Origin: Chitinimonas arctica
Lineage (GTDB): Bacteria > Pseudomonadota > Gammaproteobacteria > Burkholderiales > Chitinimonadaceae
Length of the DNA: 64,000 nt
Reading direction: 5' to 3'
Assembly: GCF_007431345.1 (NCBI RefSeq)
Contig: NZ_CP041730.1
Coordinates: 2,604,001 to 2,668,000 of the forward strand
In this document: positions 1 to 9,359 of the stretch, one piece after another
How the letters are laid out: each line of letters opens with the position of its first letter
Numbering within the stretch: the first letter of the stretch is position 1
Translations under genes and position numbers: made by a program
The notes under the pieces: generated by a model
Database searches by the model: none
What the model saw: only the letters and a program-made list of their open reading frames with translations
Told to the model about the DNA's origin: nothing

Positions 1-90
1 TGGGTTCTTGGCCCGACGTCTCGACTTCAGGCGAAGTATCTGCACAAGCTAACCGGGCGTGTCCCGCCCTTAGAATATTGATCGCGTCGA

Positions 91-123
91 CTAGTGTGGT
101 GTACCTGAAATAGCATTAATTAA
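91..123. repeat. IS630 left terminal inverted repeat
   Basis: This is the left end of the insertion sequence, starting CTAGTGTGGTGTACC. It pairs with the reverse complement of the right end (1244-1276). The outermost nine bases are identical, and an ATTAATTAA block is shared further in. Confidence 0.8.
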
Positions 124-1275
124 TAACTTTGCCTGCACGAGCAATGGCCTCAAGGATTGAATCTGCGCTTTTGCGCCATACAAAGGGCTTCGGGTTGGTG
201 TTGTGGATGTCCAAGTAGTGGCGGATTGACTGCTCTAGATCGGCGACGCTGCTGTGGGCACTACGCTTGATCCACTTCTCACTGATTTGTGAGAAAAAAC
301 GCTCCACAAGGTTGAGCCAGGAGGCCGAAGTTGGCGTGAAGTGCAGATGGTAGCGTGGCCTGCTGGCGAACCAGGCACGCACCTTCTCCGTCTTGTGCGT
401 CCCGTAATTGTCCATGATCAGGTGGATATCCAGGTCTGCCGGTACGCTTGCGTCGATGGTATTGAGGAACTGCAGAAATTCGACGCTCCGGTGGCGACGT
501 TTGAGTTGGCCAATGACCTTGCCAGTGGCCACATCCAGAGCTGCGAACAGCGAAGTCGTCCCGTGCCGCTTGTAATCGTGTGTCCGGGTTTCTGCTTTGC
601 CGAACGTAAGCGGAAGTGAAGGCTGCGTTCTATCCAGTGCCTGAATCTGGCTCTTCTCATCCACGCAGAGCACCAAGGCACGATCCGGCGGGGCGAGGTA
701 CAAGCCCACCACATCGCGGACCTTATCGACAAAATTCGGATCGGTGGAAAACTTGAACGTCTCCAGCCGATGGGGCTTGAGCCCGAACGCGTGCCAAATG
801 CGCTGCACTGTGGACGCCGACACGCCTGTTGCCTTGCTCATCGTGCGCACGCTCCAGTGCGTCGCGTCAGTAGGCTTACTGTTCCGGACACGATCAATCA
901 CCGCCTGAACGTGTTCGTCTAGCACCGTGCGAGGCCGCCCCGACCTCGGTGCATCGGTCAGCCCTGCCAGACCATACGACTCGTACCGACGACGCCACCT
1001 TGAGACGGTCTGCGCAGTGGTATCCAGCCGCTTCGCGATCTCTTTGCCTCCTTCGCCGTCAGCACAACTGAGCACAATCTGAATTCGTAGCTTCTCATCG
1101 GCCGGCGCCTTGCGCAGCGCCAAACGTGCATTCAGCTCTCTGCGCTGCTCTTCGGATAGTTCCAGCTTCTTGATCGGGCGGCCCGTTCTGGTCATCGTCA
1201 TAGTCTCCATGAGCTATTGAACTACGACAATTATACCAAATATTTAATTAATTCTACTTTTGAGACGCCACACTA
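92..1275 (-). mobile_element. IS630-family insertion sequence, apparently complete
   Basis: A single transposase gene lies between imperfect terminal inverted repeats. Reading inward, the left end (from 91) and the right end (from 1276, reverse strand) both begin CTAGTGTGG and agree at about 25 of the first 33 positions, including a shared ATTAATTAA block. Both ends carry a TA dinucleotide (92-93 and 1274-1275), as expected for the TA target duplication of the IS630/Tc1-mariner group. I see no frameshift and no internal deletion, so the element looks potentially active. The bases outside it (1-91 and after 1276) contain no recognisable gene that it interrupts. Confidence 0.9.
116..1210 (-). 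CDS. IS630 family transposase
   Basis: A 364-residue DDE transposase that would cut and paste the element into TA targets. The N-terminal third is a two-part helix-turn-helix region (residues about 15-150, with GKEIAKRLDTTAQTVSRWRR typical of the first domain and an ATGVSASTVQRIW second helix pair). The catalytic part has the three expected acidic residues in context: LCVDEKSQ (first Asp), LIMDNYGTHK (second Asp) and SWLNLVERFF (Glu). Its length is normal for a single-frame IS630 protein. The gene fills the space between the terminal repeats and is the only gene in the element. Confidence 0.95.
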   Translation of the reverse strand: METMTMTRTGRPIKKLELSEEQRRELNARLALRKAPADEKLRIQIVLSCADGEGGKEIAKRLDTTAQTVSRWRRRYESYGLAGLTDAPRSGRPRTVLDEHVQAVIDRVRNSKPTDATHWSVRTMSKATGVSASTVQRIWHAFGLKPHRLETFKFSTDPNFVDKVRDVVGLYLAPPDRALVLCVDEKSQIQALDRTQPSLPLTFGKAETRTHDYKRHGTTSLFAALDVATGKVIGQLKRRHRSVEFLQFLNTIDASVPADLDIHLIMDNYGTHKTEKVRAWFASRPRYHLHFTPTSASWLNLVERFFSQISEKWIKRSAHSSVADLEQSIRHYLDIHNTNPKPFVWRKSADSILEAIARAGKVIN

Positions 1276-1474
1276 GATCAGCGACATCACAGGATATGGG
1301 AATGAATCTGCTGGACGCCGGCTTTCGCTTTTTTACAGTTGCTGTTGAATTTCACCTTGCGGCTCATCGCCCGCTGCGCGACGCAAGGTGGTTTCATACC
1401 ATTTGAAGCTGTTGAGCGACGCGTTGCATGGCGGGAGTTATACGCTTGGTCCAGAGGTGGAGCGGACGGCGTTT

Positions 1475-2296
1475 TCATATTGCCGCAAAGGCTAGCCACC
1501 GCTCCACTTCCTCCCGCTGCTGCGCCAAACTCCCCAAGATGGCTTCGACCGCATCCGCCCCAGCCACGAAGCGCAGCGGCGGTTCGGCTTCCTCCGCCAA
1601 TTTCAGCAGGGCTGCCGCCAATTTGGCAGGATCGCCGGGTTGGTGGTGGTTGTAGCGGTCGAAGGTAGTGCGAATATTGGCGGATGCCTGGGCATAGTCC
1701 GCGATCGCGTGGCTGCCGTAACGCACCGAACTGGCATCCAGAAAATCGGTACGGACAAAGCCCGGTTCGACCAAGGTGAGGTGGATACCGAAGGGCGCCA
1801 ATTCGGCTGCCAGCGATTCGCTATAGCCCTCCACGGCGAACTTGCTGGCGCAGTAGATCGAGGCGCCCGCAAAGCCCAGCACGCCGCCCATCGAGGAGAA
1901 GTTGAACACCCGGCCGCTACGTTGCCGCCGCATGACCGGCAATACCGCGCGGCAGACATGCATCGTGCCGAAAACATTGGTGGCGAACTGCCGCTCGATC
2001 GCGTCGGCATCGACTTCCTCGAACAAGCCCAGTTGGCCGTAGCCGGCATTGTTCACCAGCACATCGATGCGCCCGAAGCGATCAAGGGCAGCCGCCACGG
2101 CGGCGTGTGCCTGGTCCGCCTGGGTAACGTCCAGTTCCAATGCCAGGGTCTGCCCGCCGAATTCGGCGAAAACCTTGTCGAGTTGGGCGCGATTGCGACC
2201 GGTAGCGACCAGTTGGTCGCCATTGGCCAGGACGGCCCGGGCGATTTCGGCGCCGATGCCGCGTCCGGCACCGGTAATGAACCAGGTCTTGCTCAT
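1475..2296 (-). CDS. SDR family NAD(P)-dependent oxidoreductase
   Basis: A 273-residue classical short-chain dehydrogenase of the Rossmann fold. Visible motifs are the cofactor loop TGAGRGIG near residue 8, the structural NNAG motif near residue 85, the catalytic Ser in FNFSSMGG, and YCASK carrying the catalytic Tyr and Lys. The substrate cannot be read from the sequence; the closest kinds of proteins oxidise small alcohols or reduce ketones. It is divergent from an AraC-type regulator gene at 2474, with 177 bases between them, so that regulator is the likely controller. The start at 2296 gives the standard N-terminus, with the glycine loop close to the first methionine. Confidence 0.9.
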   Translation of the reverse strand: MSKTWFITGAGRGIGAEIARAVLANGDQLVATGRNRAQLDKVFAEFGGQTLALELDVTQADQAHAAVAAALDRFGRIDVLVNNAGYGQLGLFEEVDADAIERQFATNVFGTMHVCRAVLPVMRRQRSGRVFNFSSMGGVLGFAGASIYCASKFAVEGYSESLAAELAPFGIHLTLVEPGFVRTDFLDASSVRYGSHAIADYAQASANIRTTFDRYNHHQPGDPAKLAAALLKLAEEAEPPLRFVAGADAVEAILGSLAQQREEVERWLAFAAI

Positions 2297-2473
2297 GATG
2301 ATTTCCTCTCGTGGGAATGAAGCCGGTTACAGGATGCGGCCATGGTAGAGAGCAGGGGCATCGCTGCGAATGCCTGGAACTAGGCCAGGTATTGCCTATT
2401 CCTATTGGAGACATTGCCAGTTCGGTCGGCCCGTGCCTAAATGGCTGCCTGATCGTCCAAGCCCGAAAAGTAC

Positions 2474-3406
2474 ATGGCCTCCCCACCCACCACGCCGGTC
2501 GATATCCAGCAATGTATGAGGGGCTTGATCGCGCGGCTGGCTCCCACCGAGGGGTATACCTTGACCGCCTTGGACGGCGTGCGCCTGCTGCGGATGAACC
2601 GGTCACTGGCGCGTATGCCGGTGCTGTATGAGCCGGGTATCTGTTTTATCTGCCAGGGGAGCAAGCGCGGCTTTCTCGCGGGTGAGGTCTACCGCTACGA
2701 TGCGCACCACTACCTGGTGCTGTCGGTGCCCATGCCCTTCGCCAGCGAGGCGGATGCCAGCCCGGAAGCGCCACTGCTGGGCATCGCCCTTTCCATCGAT
2801 CCGGCCCAGGTGGCCGAACTGGCCCTGGTATTGGATGAGCAGGCCTATGTGGGCGACGCGCTACCGAAGCCGATGCTGTCGACACCGCTGGACGAGCGGA
2901 TGGGCCAGACCTTGCTGAGGCTATTGGAAGCCCTTGCTTCGCCCCTGGAGGCGAAGATCCTCGGGCCGGCCATCCTGCGCGAGATCTACTTCCATGTCCT
3001 GACCGGCCAACAGGGCGGCGTCTTGCGCGCCGCCCTGGCGCAGGGCGGCCATTTCGGGCGGATCGCCAAGGCCCTGCGGCGCATCCATGCCGACTACCAC
3101 GGTCGCCTGGATGTCGGCAGCCTGGCCCGTGATGCCGGCATGAGCGTGTCGGCTTTCCATGCCCATTTCCGCCAGGTGACCAGCAGCACGCCTATCCAGT
3201 ACCTGAAGGCGACCCGCCTGCACCAGGCCAGGCTATTGATGATACGGAGCGGGATGACCGCAGCGGCGGCCTCGGCAAAAGTGGGCTACGAAAGCACCTC
3301 GCAGTTCAGCCGCGAGTTCAAGCGCCTGTTCGGTCGCAGTCCCGGGGCCGAAGCGGTGCAGATGAAGCAGGCCCTGGCATTAAGCGCAGCGCCTCGGGCG
3401 GTTTAA
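2474..3406 (+). CDS. AraC family transcriptional regulator
   Basis: A 310-residue regulator with an N-terminal effector domain of the AraC_N type (residues about 30-190) and a C-terminal pair of helix-turn-helix motifs (about 205-300). The first recognition helix lies in LARDAGMSVSAFHAHFRQ and the second in SAKVGYESTSQFSREFKRL, the most conserved part of the family. Regulators of this subclass commonly sit beside the oxidoreductase gene they control, which fits the divergent SDR gene at 2296. The 3' end overlaps the stop of the convergent solute-binding protein gene by four bases. The ligand is unknown. Confidence 0.9.
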   Translation: MASPPTTPVDIQQCMRGLIARLAPTEGYTLTALDGVRLLRMNRSLARMPVLYEPGICFICQGSKRGFLAGEVYRYDAHHYLVLSVPMPFASEADASPEAPLLGIALSIDPAQVAELALVLDEQAYVGDALPKPMLSTPLDERMGQTLLRLLEALASPLEAKILGPAILREIYFHVLTGQQGGVLRAALAQGGHFGRIAKALRRIHADYHGRLDVGSLARDAGMSVSAFHAHFRQVTSSTPIQYLKATRLHQARLLMIRSGMTAAAASAKVGYESTSQFSREFKRLFGRSPGAEAVQMKQALALSAAPRAV

Positions 3407-4164
3407 TTATTGTCGTCCGAAGATTTGAATTGATAGCTACTTTTAAGCTCGTCGATCTTGCCTTTATTGTTCAGCAGGAATTGTTTGAATTTCTCGATGA
3501 TGGCCGGATGCTTGCTCGACGAGAAGCACCAAAACCCCGAGGCATGCGGCAGGTCCGGGTCATAGACGACCGGCGCTTGCTCGTATTTCTTGATCTGCGA
3601 CCAATAGTAGCGGGCGATCCGCGTATTCATGTAGGCGCCATCCACGCGGTCCGCCACCAGCTTTTGATAGAGCGAATCGTATTGCAGCGTTTCTTCCAGG
3701 CGCATCGAGCCGGTGCTCATCAATTGCTGGTACGGATAGGGCGTGAATCCCAAGGGCACGCCCAGGATCTTCAAGCGCGCGAGGCCTTTGCCCTTGTTCT
3801 CCGGCCGGACCAGTACCCCATCGGTGAACTCCAGCATGGGCGCATAGCTGATCTTCAGGTTCTTCTTCAGGTCCGCCACCCAATTGGGATTGTCCGGAAA
3901 GGCGAAATCCAGCTTGCCCTGGGTAAAAAGCCGGTCGCGCCGCTTCAGCGGATAGACCTCGTACTTGAAGGTATAGCCATGCTGTTTCGCAAAGGCATCC
4001 AGGATATCCTTGCCCAAGCCGCTGTAGATATTGTCCTGGTAGGCGGAATAGGGAAGGAAATTGGGGTAGTCCTCCACGCCTACCGTGAACGTCTTGTCAT
4101 CCGCCAAGGCCGCGACATGGAAGCAGGCCAGCAGGGTGGCGGTCAAAAGTCGTGGCGTGCGCAT
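3403..4164 (-). CDS. Periplasmic solute-binding protein, family 3 type
   Basis: A 253-residue protein with a clear Sec signal peptide (a basic start, then LLTATLLACFHVAALA, with cleavage about residue 21). The mature part looks like an extracellular solute-binding protein family 3 (amino-acid/polar solute) domain, with the early FTVGVEDYPNF strand and the later VLVRPENKGKG hinge region. No ABC permease or ATPase gene is adjacent. It lies 68 bases downstream of the sensor kinase gene at 4233 on the same strand and probably belongs to the response regulator-kinase operon. It could therefore present a ligand to the kinase rather than feed a transporter; that is inference from position. Confidence 0.8.
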   Translation of the reverse strand: MRTPRLLTATLLACFHVAALADDKTFTVGVEDYPNFLPYSAYQDNIYSGLGKDILDAFAKQHGYTFKYEVYPLKRRDRLFTQGKLDFAFPDNPNWVADLKKNLKISYAPMLEFTDGVLVRPENKGKGLARLKILGVPLGFTPYPYQQLMSTGSMRLEETLQYDSLYQKLVADRVDGAYMNTRIARYYWSQIKKYEQAPVVYDPDLPHASGFWCFSSSKHPAIIEKFKQFLLNNKGKIDELKSSYQFKSSDDNN

Positions 4165-4232
4165 GGCGGACCTTTCTGCGGCGGCGTTCCCGGGCTGCCG
4201 CCCGCTGTAGGTATAGCCGATATTCCAGCCGG

Positions 4233-6317
4233 CTACCCCGCCATGGCCCGCTGCAGGCCAAGCACGAAACGCACCCCGTCCTCATCGTTGTGGGCGGTGA
4301 TGGTGCCACCCATCTTGGCCATATAGGTCTTGGCCACGAACAAGCCCTGGCCACGGCTGCCGTTGGCGCCGGCCTCGGCCTGGTCGGATACGCCGTACTC
4401 GAAGATCTTGTCGATCAGGTCGTCTGGAATGGCCTGGCCGACATTGTGGATGGCCACGCTGACCGTGGTTTCGCTGGCGGTCAGCGTAATGGTGATCAGC
4501 GTATCGGGCGGACGGTAGCGGTCGGCATTGCGCAGCACATGGGTGACCACGTCCTCCAATGGGTACTCGTCCGCCCTGACCAGCACAGGGCTGGGCGCCC
4601 GCTCATACGATACGCCCGCGATGCCCACGCAGGCTGCGTTGCCGGCAATATTGCGGAGGAATTCATCCAGATCCAGTGCCTGTACCGCCAGGGTGGTCGA
4701 TTGGAAGGCTTCGCTGGGGCTGGCGCTGCCGTACAGGATGCGGATGGCCTGCTGCATGCGGTCGATATAGCGGCGGCTGGGGTCGTCCTCGCTGCCGTGC
4801 AGCACCAGCAAGGACTGCAGCGGCGACATGATCTCGTGGCCGACGGCGTGCCACATGTCTTTCTCCTGCTCGGCCCGGATACCTTCGCGCTCGGCATCCT
4901 CCTTGACCCGCCGCAACAGGTCGTTGAGGCAGTTCGCCAGGATGCCCAGCTCGTCGCTGCCGCGCAGGTCGGCCAGGTCGAATTCGGCCAGGCCGTGGGT
5001 GGTCTTGACCGTTTTCGACAGCTGCTTGGCGCGTTTCGTCAGCCTGGCGATAGGGCGGATGATGCCGATCTCGATGATCAGCCAGGCCAGGCCGATGGCC
5101 AGCAACATGGCGCCGACGAACCAGGAAAGCCGCGTTGCGACCGCGCTCAGCCGCTTGTTGACGCTACGGGCATCGCCTTGCAACCGGACAGTGTAATTGC
5201 CCATCGGCGTGGCGATCTCGTCACTCAGTGCAATGGGAGCCTCATAGCGCTCCACCGGTAAATAGCGGATCAGCCGGGTGAGCAGCGGCGAGCTGATCTC
5301 ACCCGCCGCGCTATCGCTGCCGGATAGCCGCAATATCTCGGCGCTGCCTGTTCCGGCCGCCTTGCCGATCAGCAAGGTTTCACCGGGCAGCAGCAGAGGG
5401 CGTAGATCGGCCAGTGAAAACGGCGCGATCGCGCCAGCGGCATTGCTATCGAACAGGGCCGCGCCGTCGCCGGCGGGCAAGACTTCGACGCGTACCTTGA
5501 TCTGGTCGAGGTCGGCCGGCGGCCATACCGGCTTTGCCTTTTGGAACAGGGCATCACGCAGCACCTCGACCGGCAAACGCAGCGAGAAGAACGATCGTCG
5601 CTCGCAGTCCGCGTTTTCCGGCTCGTCCTTGTCCAGGCATTGGCCACTCTGCCAGACCCAGCCGCGAAACTCCTTCACCGGCCGCTCACCGGTGTAGTCG
5701 CGGCCGCCGATATCCACATAGCCGGTCAGCCGGCCCCGGATGCCTTCCCGCCTGGGGTTGCCCTGCACGGTCAATGGCTCGAAAGGGGCGATCCAGCGAT
5801 AGGTCTGACCGCGCAACGCCACTTCGACCCGCAGCCGGTGGGCGCTGTCCAGCCATTCATCGCCGATGCGGTGCGCCAGCAAGGTGGTGCTGGCGAAGGT
5901 GCCGGCGGCATAGATAAAGCCACCGGCCCAGGGATTGTTGCCGATGGCGACGCAGAGGCTGCCGTAATGCTTGTATTGGACCAGGCAGCCGGCCATTTCC
6001 ACCGCGTTGCGGACCTTGGTCTGATCGTCGAAATCGATGGCGGAGTAGGGTAGCAGCACCGGGTGCAGCGGCGTGACCGGACCGCCCGGGCCGGGCGGAT
6101 TGAGCAGGGCCAGTTGTCCGGTGGGATGGCGCAGTTTGGCGGCGATCTGCTCCTTGGTCTTGCCGAAACCGGACTGGTAGTTGTCGTAGCTACGCTGTTT
6201 TTCTTCCTGCAGCACATAGACGGCCATGGCGAGGGTGGCCAAGGCCAACAGCAAAAAGGCACTACGGAACAATAGCCTGAGGCGGAAGGAGGCCAGCCAG
6301 GCCATGGCAGCCTTCAC
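4233..6317 (-). CDS. Membrane sensor histidine kinase
   Basis: A 694-residue kinase. A first membrane helix near residues 12-33 is followed by an unusually large periplasmic sensing region of about 350 residues and a second helix near 395-420 that runs into a HAMP linker. The phosphoacceptor His is in AVGHEIMSPL (about residue 493). The ATP-binding domain shows an N-box (HVLRNADRYR), a divergent DKIFEYGVSD loop and the glycine box GSRGQGLFVAKTY. The gene overlaps the preceding response regulator gene by four bases, so the two are cotranslated partners. The sensing region resembles nothing I can name; the stimulus is unknown. Confidence 0.9.
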   Translation of the reverse strand: MKAAMAWLASFRLRLLFRSAFLLLALATLAMAVYVLQEEKQRSYDNYQSGFGKTKEQIAAKLRHPTGQLALLNPPGPGGPVTPLHPVLLPYSAIDFDDQTKVRNAVEMAGCLVQYKHYGSLCVAIGNNPWAGGFIYAAGTFASTTLLAHRIGDEWLDSAHRLRVEVALRGQTYRWIAPFEPLTVQGNPRREGIRGRLTGYVDIGGRDYTGERPVKEFRGWVWQSGQCLDKDEPENADCERRSFFSLRLPVEVLRDALFQKAKPVWPPADLDQIKVRVEVLPAGDGAALFDSNAAGAIAPFSLADLRPLLLPGETLLIGKAAGTGSAEILRLSGSDSAAGEISSPLLTRLIRYLPVERYEAPIALSDEIATPMGNYTVRLQGDARSVNKRLSAVATRLSWFVGAMLLAIGLAWLIIEIGIIRPIARLTKRAKQLSKTVKTTHGLAEFDLADLRGSDELGILANCLNDLLRRVKEDAEREGIRAEQEKDMWHAVGHEIMSPLQSLLVLHGSEDDPSRRYIDRMQQAIRILYGSASPSEAFQSTTLAVQALDLDEFLRNIAGNAACVGIAGVSYERAPSPVLVRADEYPLEDVVTHVLRNADRYRPPDTLITITLTASETTVSVAIHNVGQAIPDDLIDKIFEYGVSDQAEAGANGSRGQGLFVAKTYMAKMGGTITAHNDEDGVRFVLGLQRAMAG

Positions 6318-7027
6318 TTGCGCCCGCCCGCCAGCGGGTCGGACCAGCGAAAGCCACGCATGGGAATGTTCTCGATGCGGTCGAAATCCTCGTCCAGTTC
6401 GCGAAAGGCTTCGCGGATGGTGCTGATGTGCTTGCGGATATTGTCGCGATTGCGGCCGCTCTTCACCACCAGGAAGAGGTCCTCATAGGACACCACCTGG
6501 CCGCGCTGCTGGTAGAGGGTGGCCAGGATACGCTGGGCGGTAAGCGGCAAATTCACCCGCTGACCCTGCCATAGCGGGGTGCTCTGGCGCAGCGGGTCGA
6601 TGGACAGTTCATCGCCGCGCGGCGGGGCGGTCTCGGCCTCGTCCTGGCTGCGGGTCGCGCGCAGGATTTCCAGGAAGGTATCGATGAAGTCCGACTCTTC
6701 GAAGGTGGTCTTCTGCAGGTAATCCCAGGCATCCAATGCCTTCATGATGCTGCGGTAGATGGTGGCCGGCATGGCCGACACCACCAGCACCGGCGTACCC
6801 CGGCGCCCCTTGTTGATGGCATTGATGATGGCCACGCCGGCATGGCGCTCCCGCCCCAGTTCGATATCCAGCACCACCAGATCGTAGGCTTCGCGGGCGA
6901 TGGCCGCTTCCGCGTCATCGCGGGTAAACCATTGTTCCACCTGGATGCCGGGCCGGGCCGACAGTATCCAGTCCTTGAGCTGTTGGCTGGTGGGAAGATC
7001 ATCTTCAACGATGGCGACTTTAAACAT
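6314..7027 (-). CDS. Two-component response regulator with winged-helix output
   Basis: A 237-residue regulator. The receiver domain (residues 1-about 120) has the acidic pocket in AIVEDDLP, the phosphorylation Asp in VVLDIEL (about residue 54), the conserved Ser in VVSAMP and a Lys-Thr pair (LQKTT) where the conserved lysine is expected. The C-terminal part (about 150-235) is a short winged-helix domain, including TAQRILATLYQQRGQVVS and a DNIRKHISTIRE recognition segment, reminiscent of OmpR-type DNA binding but divergent. It is the first gene of the unit that continues into the kinase (four-base overlap) and probably the solute-binding protein. Confidence 0.9.
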   Translation of the reverse strand: MFKVAIVEDDLPTSQQLKDWILSARPGIQVEQWFTRDDAEAAIAREAYDLVVLDIELGRERHAGVAIINAINKGRRGTPVLVVSAMPATIYRSIMKALDAWDYLQKTTFEESDFIDTFLEILRATRSQDEAETAPPRGDELSIDPLRQSTPLWQGQRVNLPLTAQRILATLYQQRGQVVSYEDLFLVVKSGRNRDNIRKHISTIREAFRELDEDFDRIENIPMRGFRWSDPLAGGRK

Positions 7028-7299
7028 GGAGGCGTGCCCGGCGGGTGATGGCGCAAGTATCCGGCTTTTTCCGCCCCGGATGCCAGAAAAGGCCGTGAGT
7101 GTTTGCTCACGCCGGTTACCAGGCGGGAACGGCAGGGAGCGTACGCAGCCGGCGACAGATCAATGAGCCCCGGCGACGCCATGGCATGCTCGTCCTCCCC
7201 TCCGGCACGATGTCCTCCATGCAAGACAGGGGGGGCGGATGGATCTTCACGCAACCCCTTTTCACAGCCGAAGATCACTATCCAGCGGAGAAAAACATC

Positions 7300-8568
7300 A
7301 TGTCGGACCGGGCCAAACGTATCGTCGAAGCCTTGCAAATTTCCCTCGGCAAACTGGCGCTGGGCACCGCGATCGCCTCGCGTCGCATGGCGGGTGGCCT
7401 GCAGGGAAATCGACGTACCCTGATTGCGCTTGGCCTGGCCGCCATCGGCGGCTACGCGCTCTATACCCATCCTCCGATGCAGACCGTGGGGCGCGGCGAG
7501 ATCGGTATTCGGCTGAATCAGCTGACGGGCACCTCCACCGAACTACGGAATGGTGCGGCCCTGGTGATTCCTGGTTTGCATGAACTGCGGCGTTTCTCGC
7601 TGCGCGATCAGATCTTTCGCACGCTGGATAGCAGCGCCGATGGCGAGGCAGCATTCCAGTCGGTCGAGGGCCTGTCGCTGGGTGTGGACATTTGGGTGCG
7701 TTATGCCCTGGACGCCGGCAAGATTGCCGCCGTGGCCCGCGACCTGCCGGATGACGTCGGCGGCGAGGTCGTCGAGCCGATGATACAGGGTGTGGTCTAC
7801 AAGACCTTGTCCCGCTACACCGTGCGAGAGATCTTCTCCACCAAGCGGCAGGAAATCCAGCAACTGATCGAAGCCGAATTGAAACCGCGCCTGGCCGCCG
7901 ACGGCATCAAGCTGCAATCGGTCACCATGGGCAAGGTCGATCTGCCGGCCGACTACAAGGTCGGTATGGAAAAGCTCCTGGCGGAAGAGCTGGCCAGCGA
8001 ACAGATGCGCTTTACCCTGGAGTTGAAGGACAAGCTGGTCAAGCAGACCGAGCTGGAAGCCAAGGCCGACAAGGTCAAGCGCGAAACCGCCGCCGAAGCG
8101 GCCGGCGAGGAACAGATCATCGCCGCCAAGGCCCAGGCCGAAGCAATGAAGCATGTGCTGCCCTTCAAGGAGAAGCAGATCCAGCAACGCGGCCTGGAGG
8201 CCGAGGCGGAAAAGATCTTCCGTATCAAAAATGCCGAAGCGACCGCGCAATCCCGCCGGATCGAAGCCGCCGGCGAGGCCGATTCGCGCCAGAAGCTGGC
8301 CGATGCCGAAGCCTATCGGCAGGAACGTATCGGCAAGGTCGCCAGCGAGCAAATGGCCCGTGACGGCGCCCTGATCTCCAAGCATCCGCTGCTGATCCAG
8401 AAGACCCTCGCCGACAAATTGTCCGACAAGATCTCGGTGATCATCGCCCCGCCGCCCGCAGATGGCGGCTTTATCGGCGCGACCCTGCTGGGCGGCGGTA
8501 AACAAGCGGTTCCTGCCGCAGGCCAGGAAGAACAAGGCGCCGAAGCCGACGCGCAAGAGGCGGAATAA
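7300..8568 (+). CDS. SPFH/band 7 (prohibitin-like) membrane protein
   Basis: A 422-residue protein. One membrane segment lies near residues 35-55 (TLIALGLAAIGGYALY), then an SPFH domain (about 60-250) and a long charged coiled coil (about 250-370) rich in Glu, Ala, Lys and Arg. This is the stomatin/prohibitin arrangement, in which oligomers organise membrane microdomains or regulate proteases. I chose the ATG at 7300 because a GGAG lies about nine bases upstream and the protein then begins just before the basic region and the membrane helix. The frame is open further upstream, but that part is unlike protein. The next gene starts two bases after this stop, so the two are probably cotranscribed. 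Confidence 0.85.
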   Translation: MSDRAKRIVEALQISLGKLALGTAIASRRMAGGLQGNRRTLIALGLAAIGGYALYTHPPMQTVGRGEIGIRLNQLTGTSTELRNGAALVIPGLHELRRFSLRDQIFRTLDSSADGEAAFQSVEGLSLGVDIWVRYALDAGKIAAVARDLPDDVGGEVVEPMIQGVVYKTLSRYTVREIFSTKRQEIQQLIEAELKPRLAADGIKLQSVTMGKVDLPADYKVGMEKLLAEELASEQMRFTLELKDKLVKQTELEAKADKVKRETAAEAAGEEQIIAAKAQAEAMKHVLPFKEKQIQQRGLEAEAEKIFRIKNAEATAQSRRIEAAGEADSRQKLADAEAYRQERIGKVASEQMARDGALISKHPLLIQKTLADKLSDKISVIIAPPPADGGFIGATLLGGGKQAVPAAGQEEQGAEADAQEAE

Positions 8569-8570
8569 TC

Positions 8571-9359
8571 ATGTACGTCGCTGCCCTTGCCGCCCTCGCC
8601 ATCGTCGCCCAGGACCAATCCGCCCTCCGCGCCGCACCGCGCGAATCCGCCACGCGCCAGGCCGTGCTCTGGCAGGGTGACAGCCTGGAGATCCGGGGTG
8701 AGAAAGGCGACTATCTGCAGGTCTACGATCATCGTCGCGAGCGGGCCGGCTATATCCGCGCCAACCAGGTACGGCCGCTGGACCTGGCACCGGAATCCGC
8801 CCCGGCCACGCTGACGGTGGTACGTTTTCTGCGCGACACGCCCGGCTCGGAAGCCCTCGGCATAGGCTATGTCGCCGGCTACCTGCGCGCCGCGCCGGCC
8901 CAAGCCATGGATGGCGAGGCATTCGAAGCCCTCGGCAGCATGGCGGAACGCCTGGCGCGGCGCGCCTCGGTCGGCAAGGCCACCACCATGGGCGATACGG
9001 TCGCCGCGCATCTGGAGGTAGCCGCTGCCTACGGTGTCAAGATGGTGAGTATCGAGCGGGAGGGGCAAATGCAGCTGTGCTACGACGGTGAAGCCTATCG
9101 GCGCGTCCTGGCCTTGCCCGGCAACGACAAGGGCAAAGCCCTGGCGGCGCTTGCGCTGACCCGGCATGACTGCGTCCCGCCCTTGCTGGGGCCGGTCGAT
9201 CGCTTCAATCTCGACAACTGGCGGGCCGAGCTGTTGGACCGGGTCGAGCTGCGTAATCTGCCGCCGGTATTAAAAAATCGCCTGCATATGCGCAAGGCGG
9301 GCCTATGGGCGAGCCTGGCGCACCAGCGGGCGCGTCCCGTTGGGCGGCCGTGCCGGTAG
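8571..9359 (+). CDS. SH3-like domain protein, 5' part of an apparently frameshifted gene
   Basis: 262 residues. The N-terminal 65 residues resemble a bacterial SH3 domain, with the pattern LRAAPRESA then LWQGDSLEIRGEKGDYLQV and a closing AGYIRANQV. The remainder is an unnamed helical region followed by a stretch with a CYDGEAYRRVL segment. The last 20 or so residues change to an Arg-rich composition and the frame ends where a second reading frame (9305-9853) takes over in protein-like sequence, so a one-base insertion or deletion near 9320-9340 is likely. The gene follows the SPFH gene with a two-base gap. Homologues of the joined protein, if any, are unknown to me. Confidence 0.6.
   Translation: MYVAALAALAIVAQDQSALRAAPRESATRQAVLWQGDSLEIRGEKGDYLQVYDHRRERAGYIRANQVRPLDLAPESAPATLTVVRFLRDTPGSEALGIGYVAGYLRAAPAQAMDGEAFEALGSMAERLARRASVGKATTMGDTVAAHLEVAAAYGVKMVSIEREGQMQLCYDGEAYRRVLALPGNDKGKALAALALTRHDCVPPLLGPVDRFNLDNWRAELLDRVELRNLPPVLKNRLHMRKAGLWASLAHQRARPVGRPCR

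Noticed and set aside
1339..1668. A 109-residue plus-strand frame between the IS and the SDR gene
   Set aside because: Half of it overlaps the SDR gene on the other strand; no domain and no start signal.
7099..7299. An upstream extension of the SPFH gene
   Set aside because: The 67 extra residues are Arg/Gly/Pro-rich and unlike protein; the ATG at 7300 has a Shine-Dalgarno sequence.
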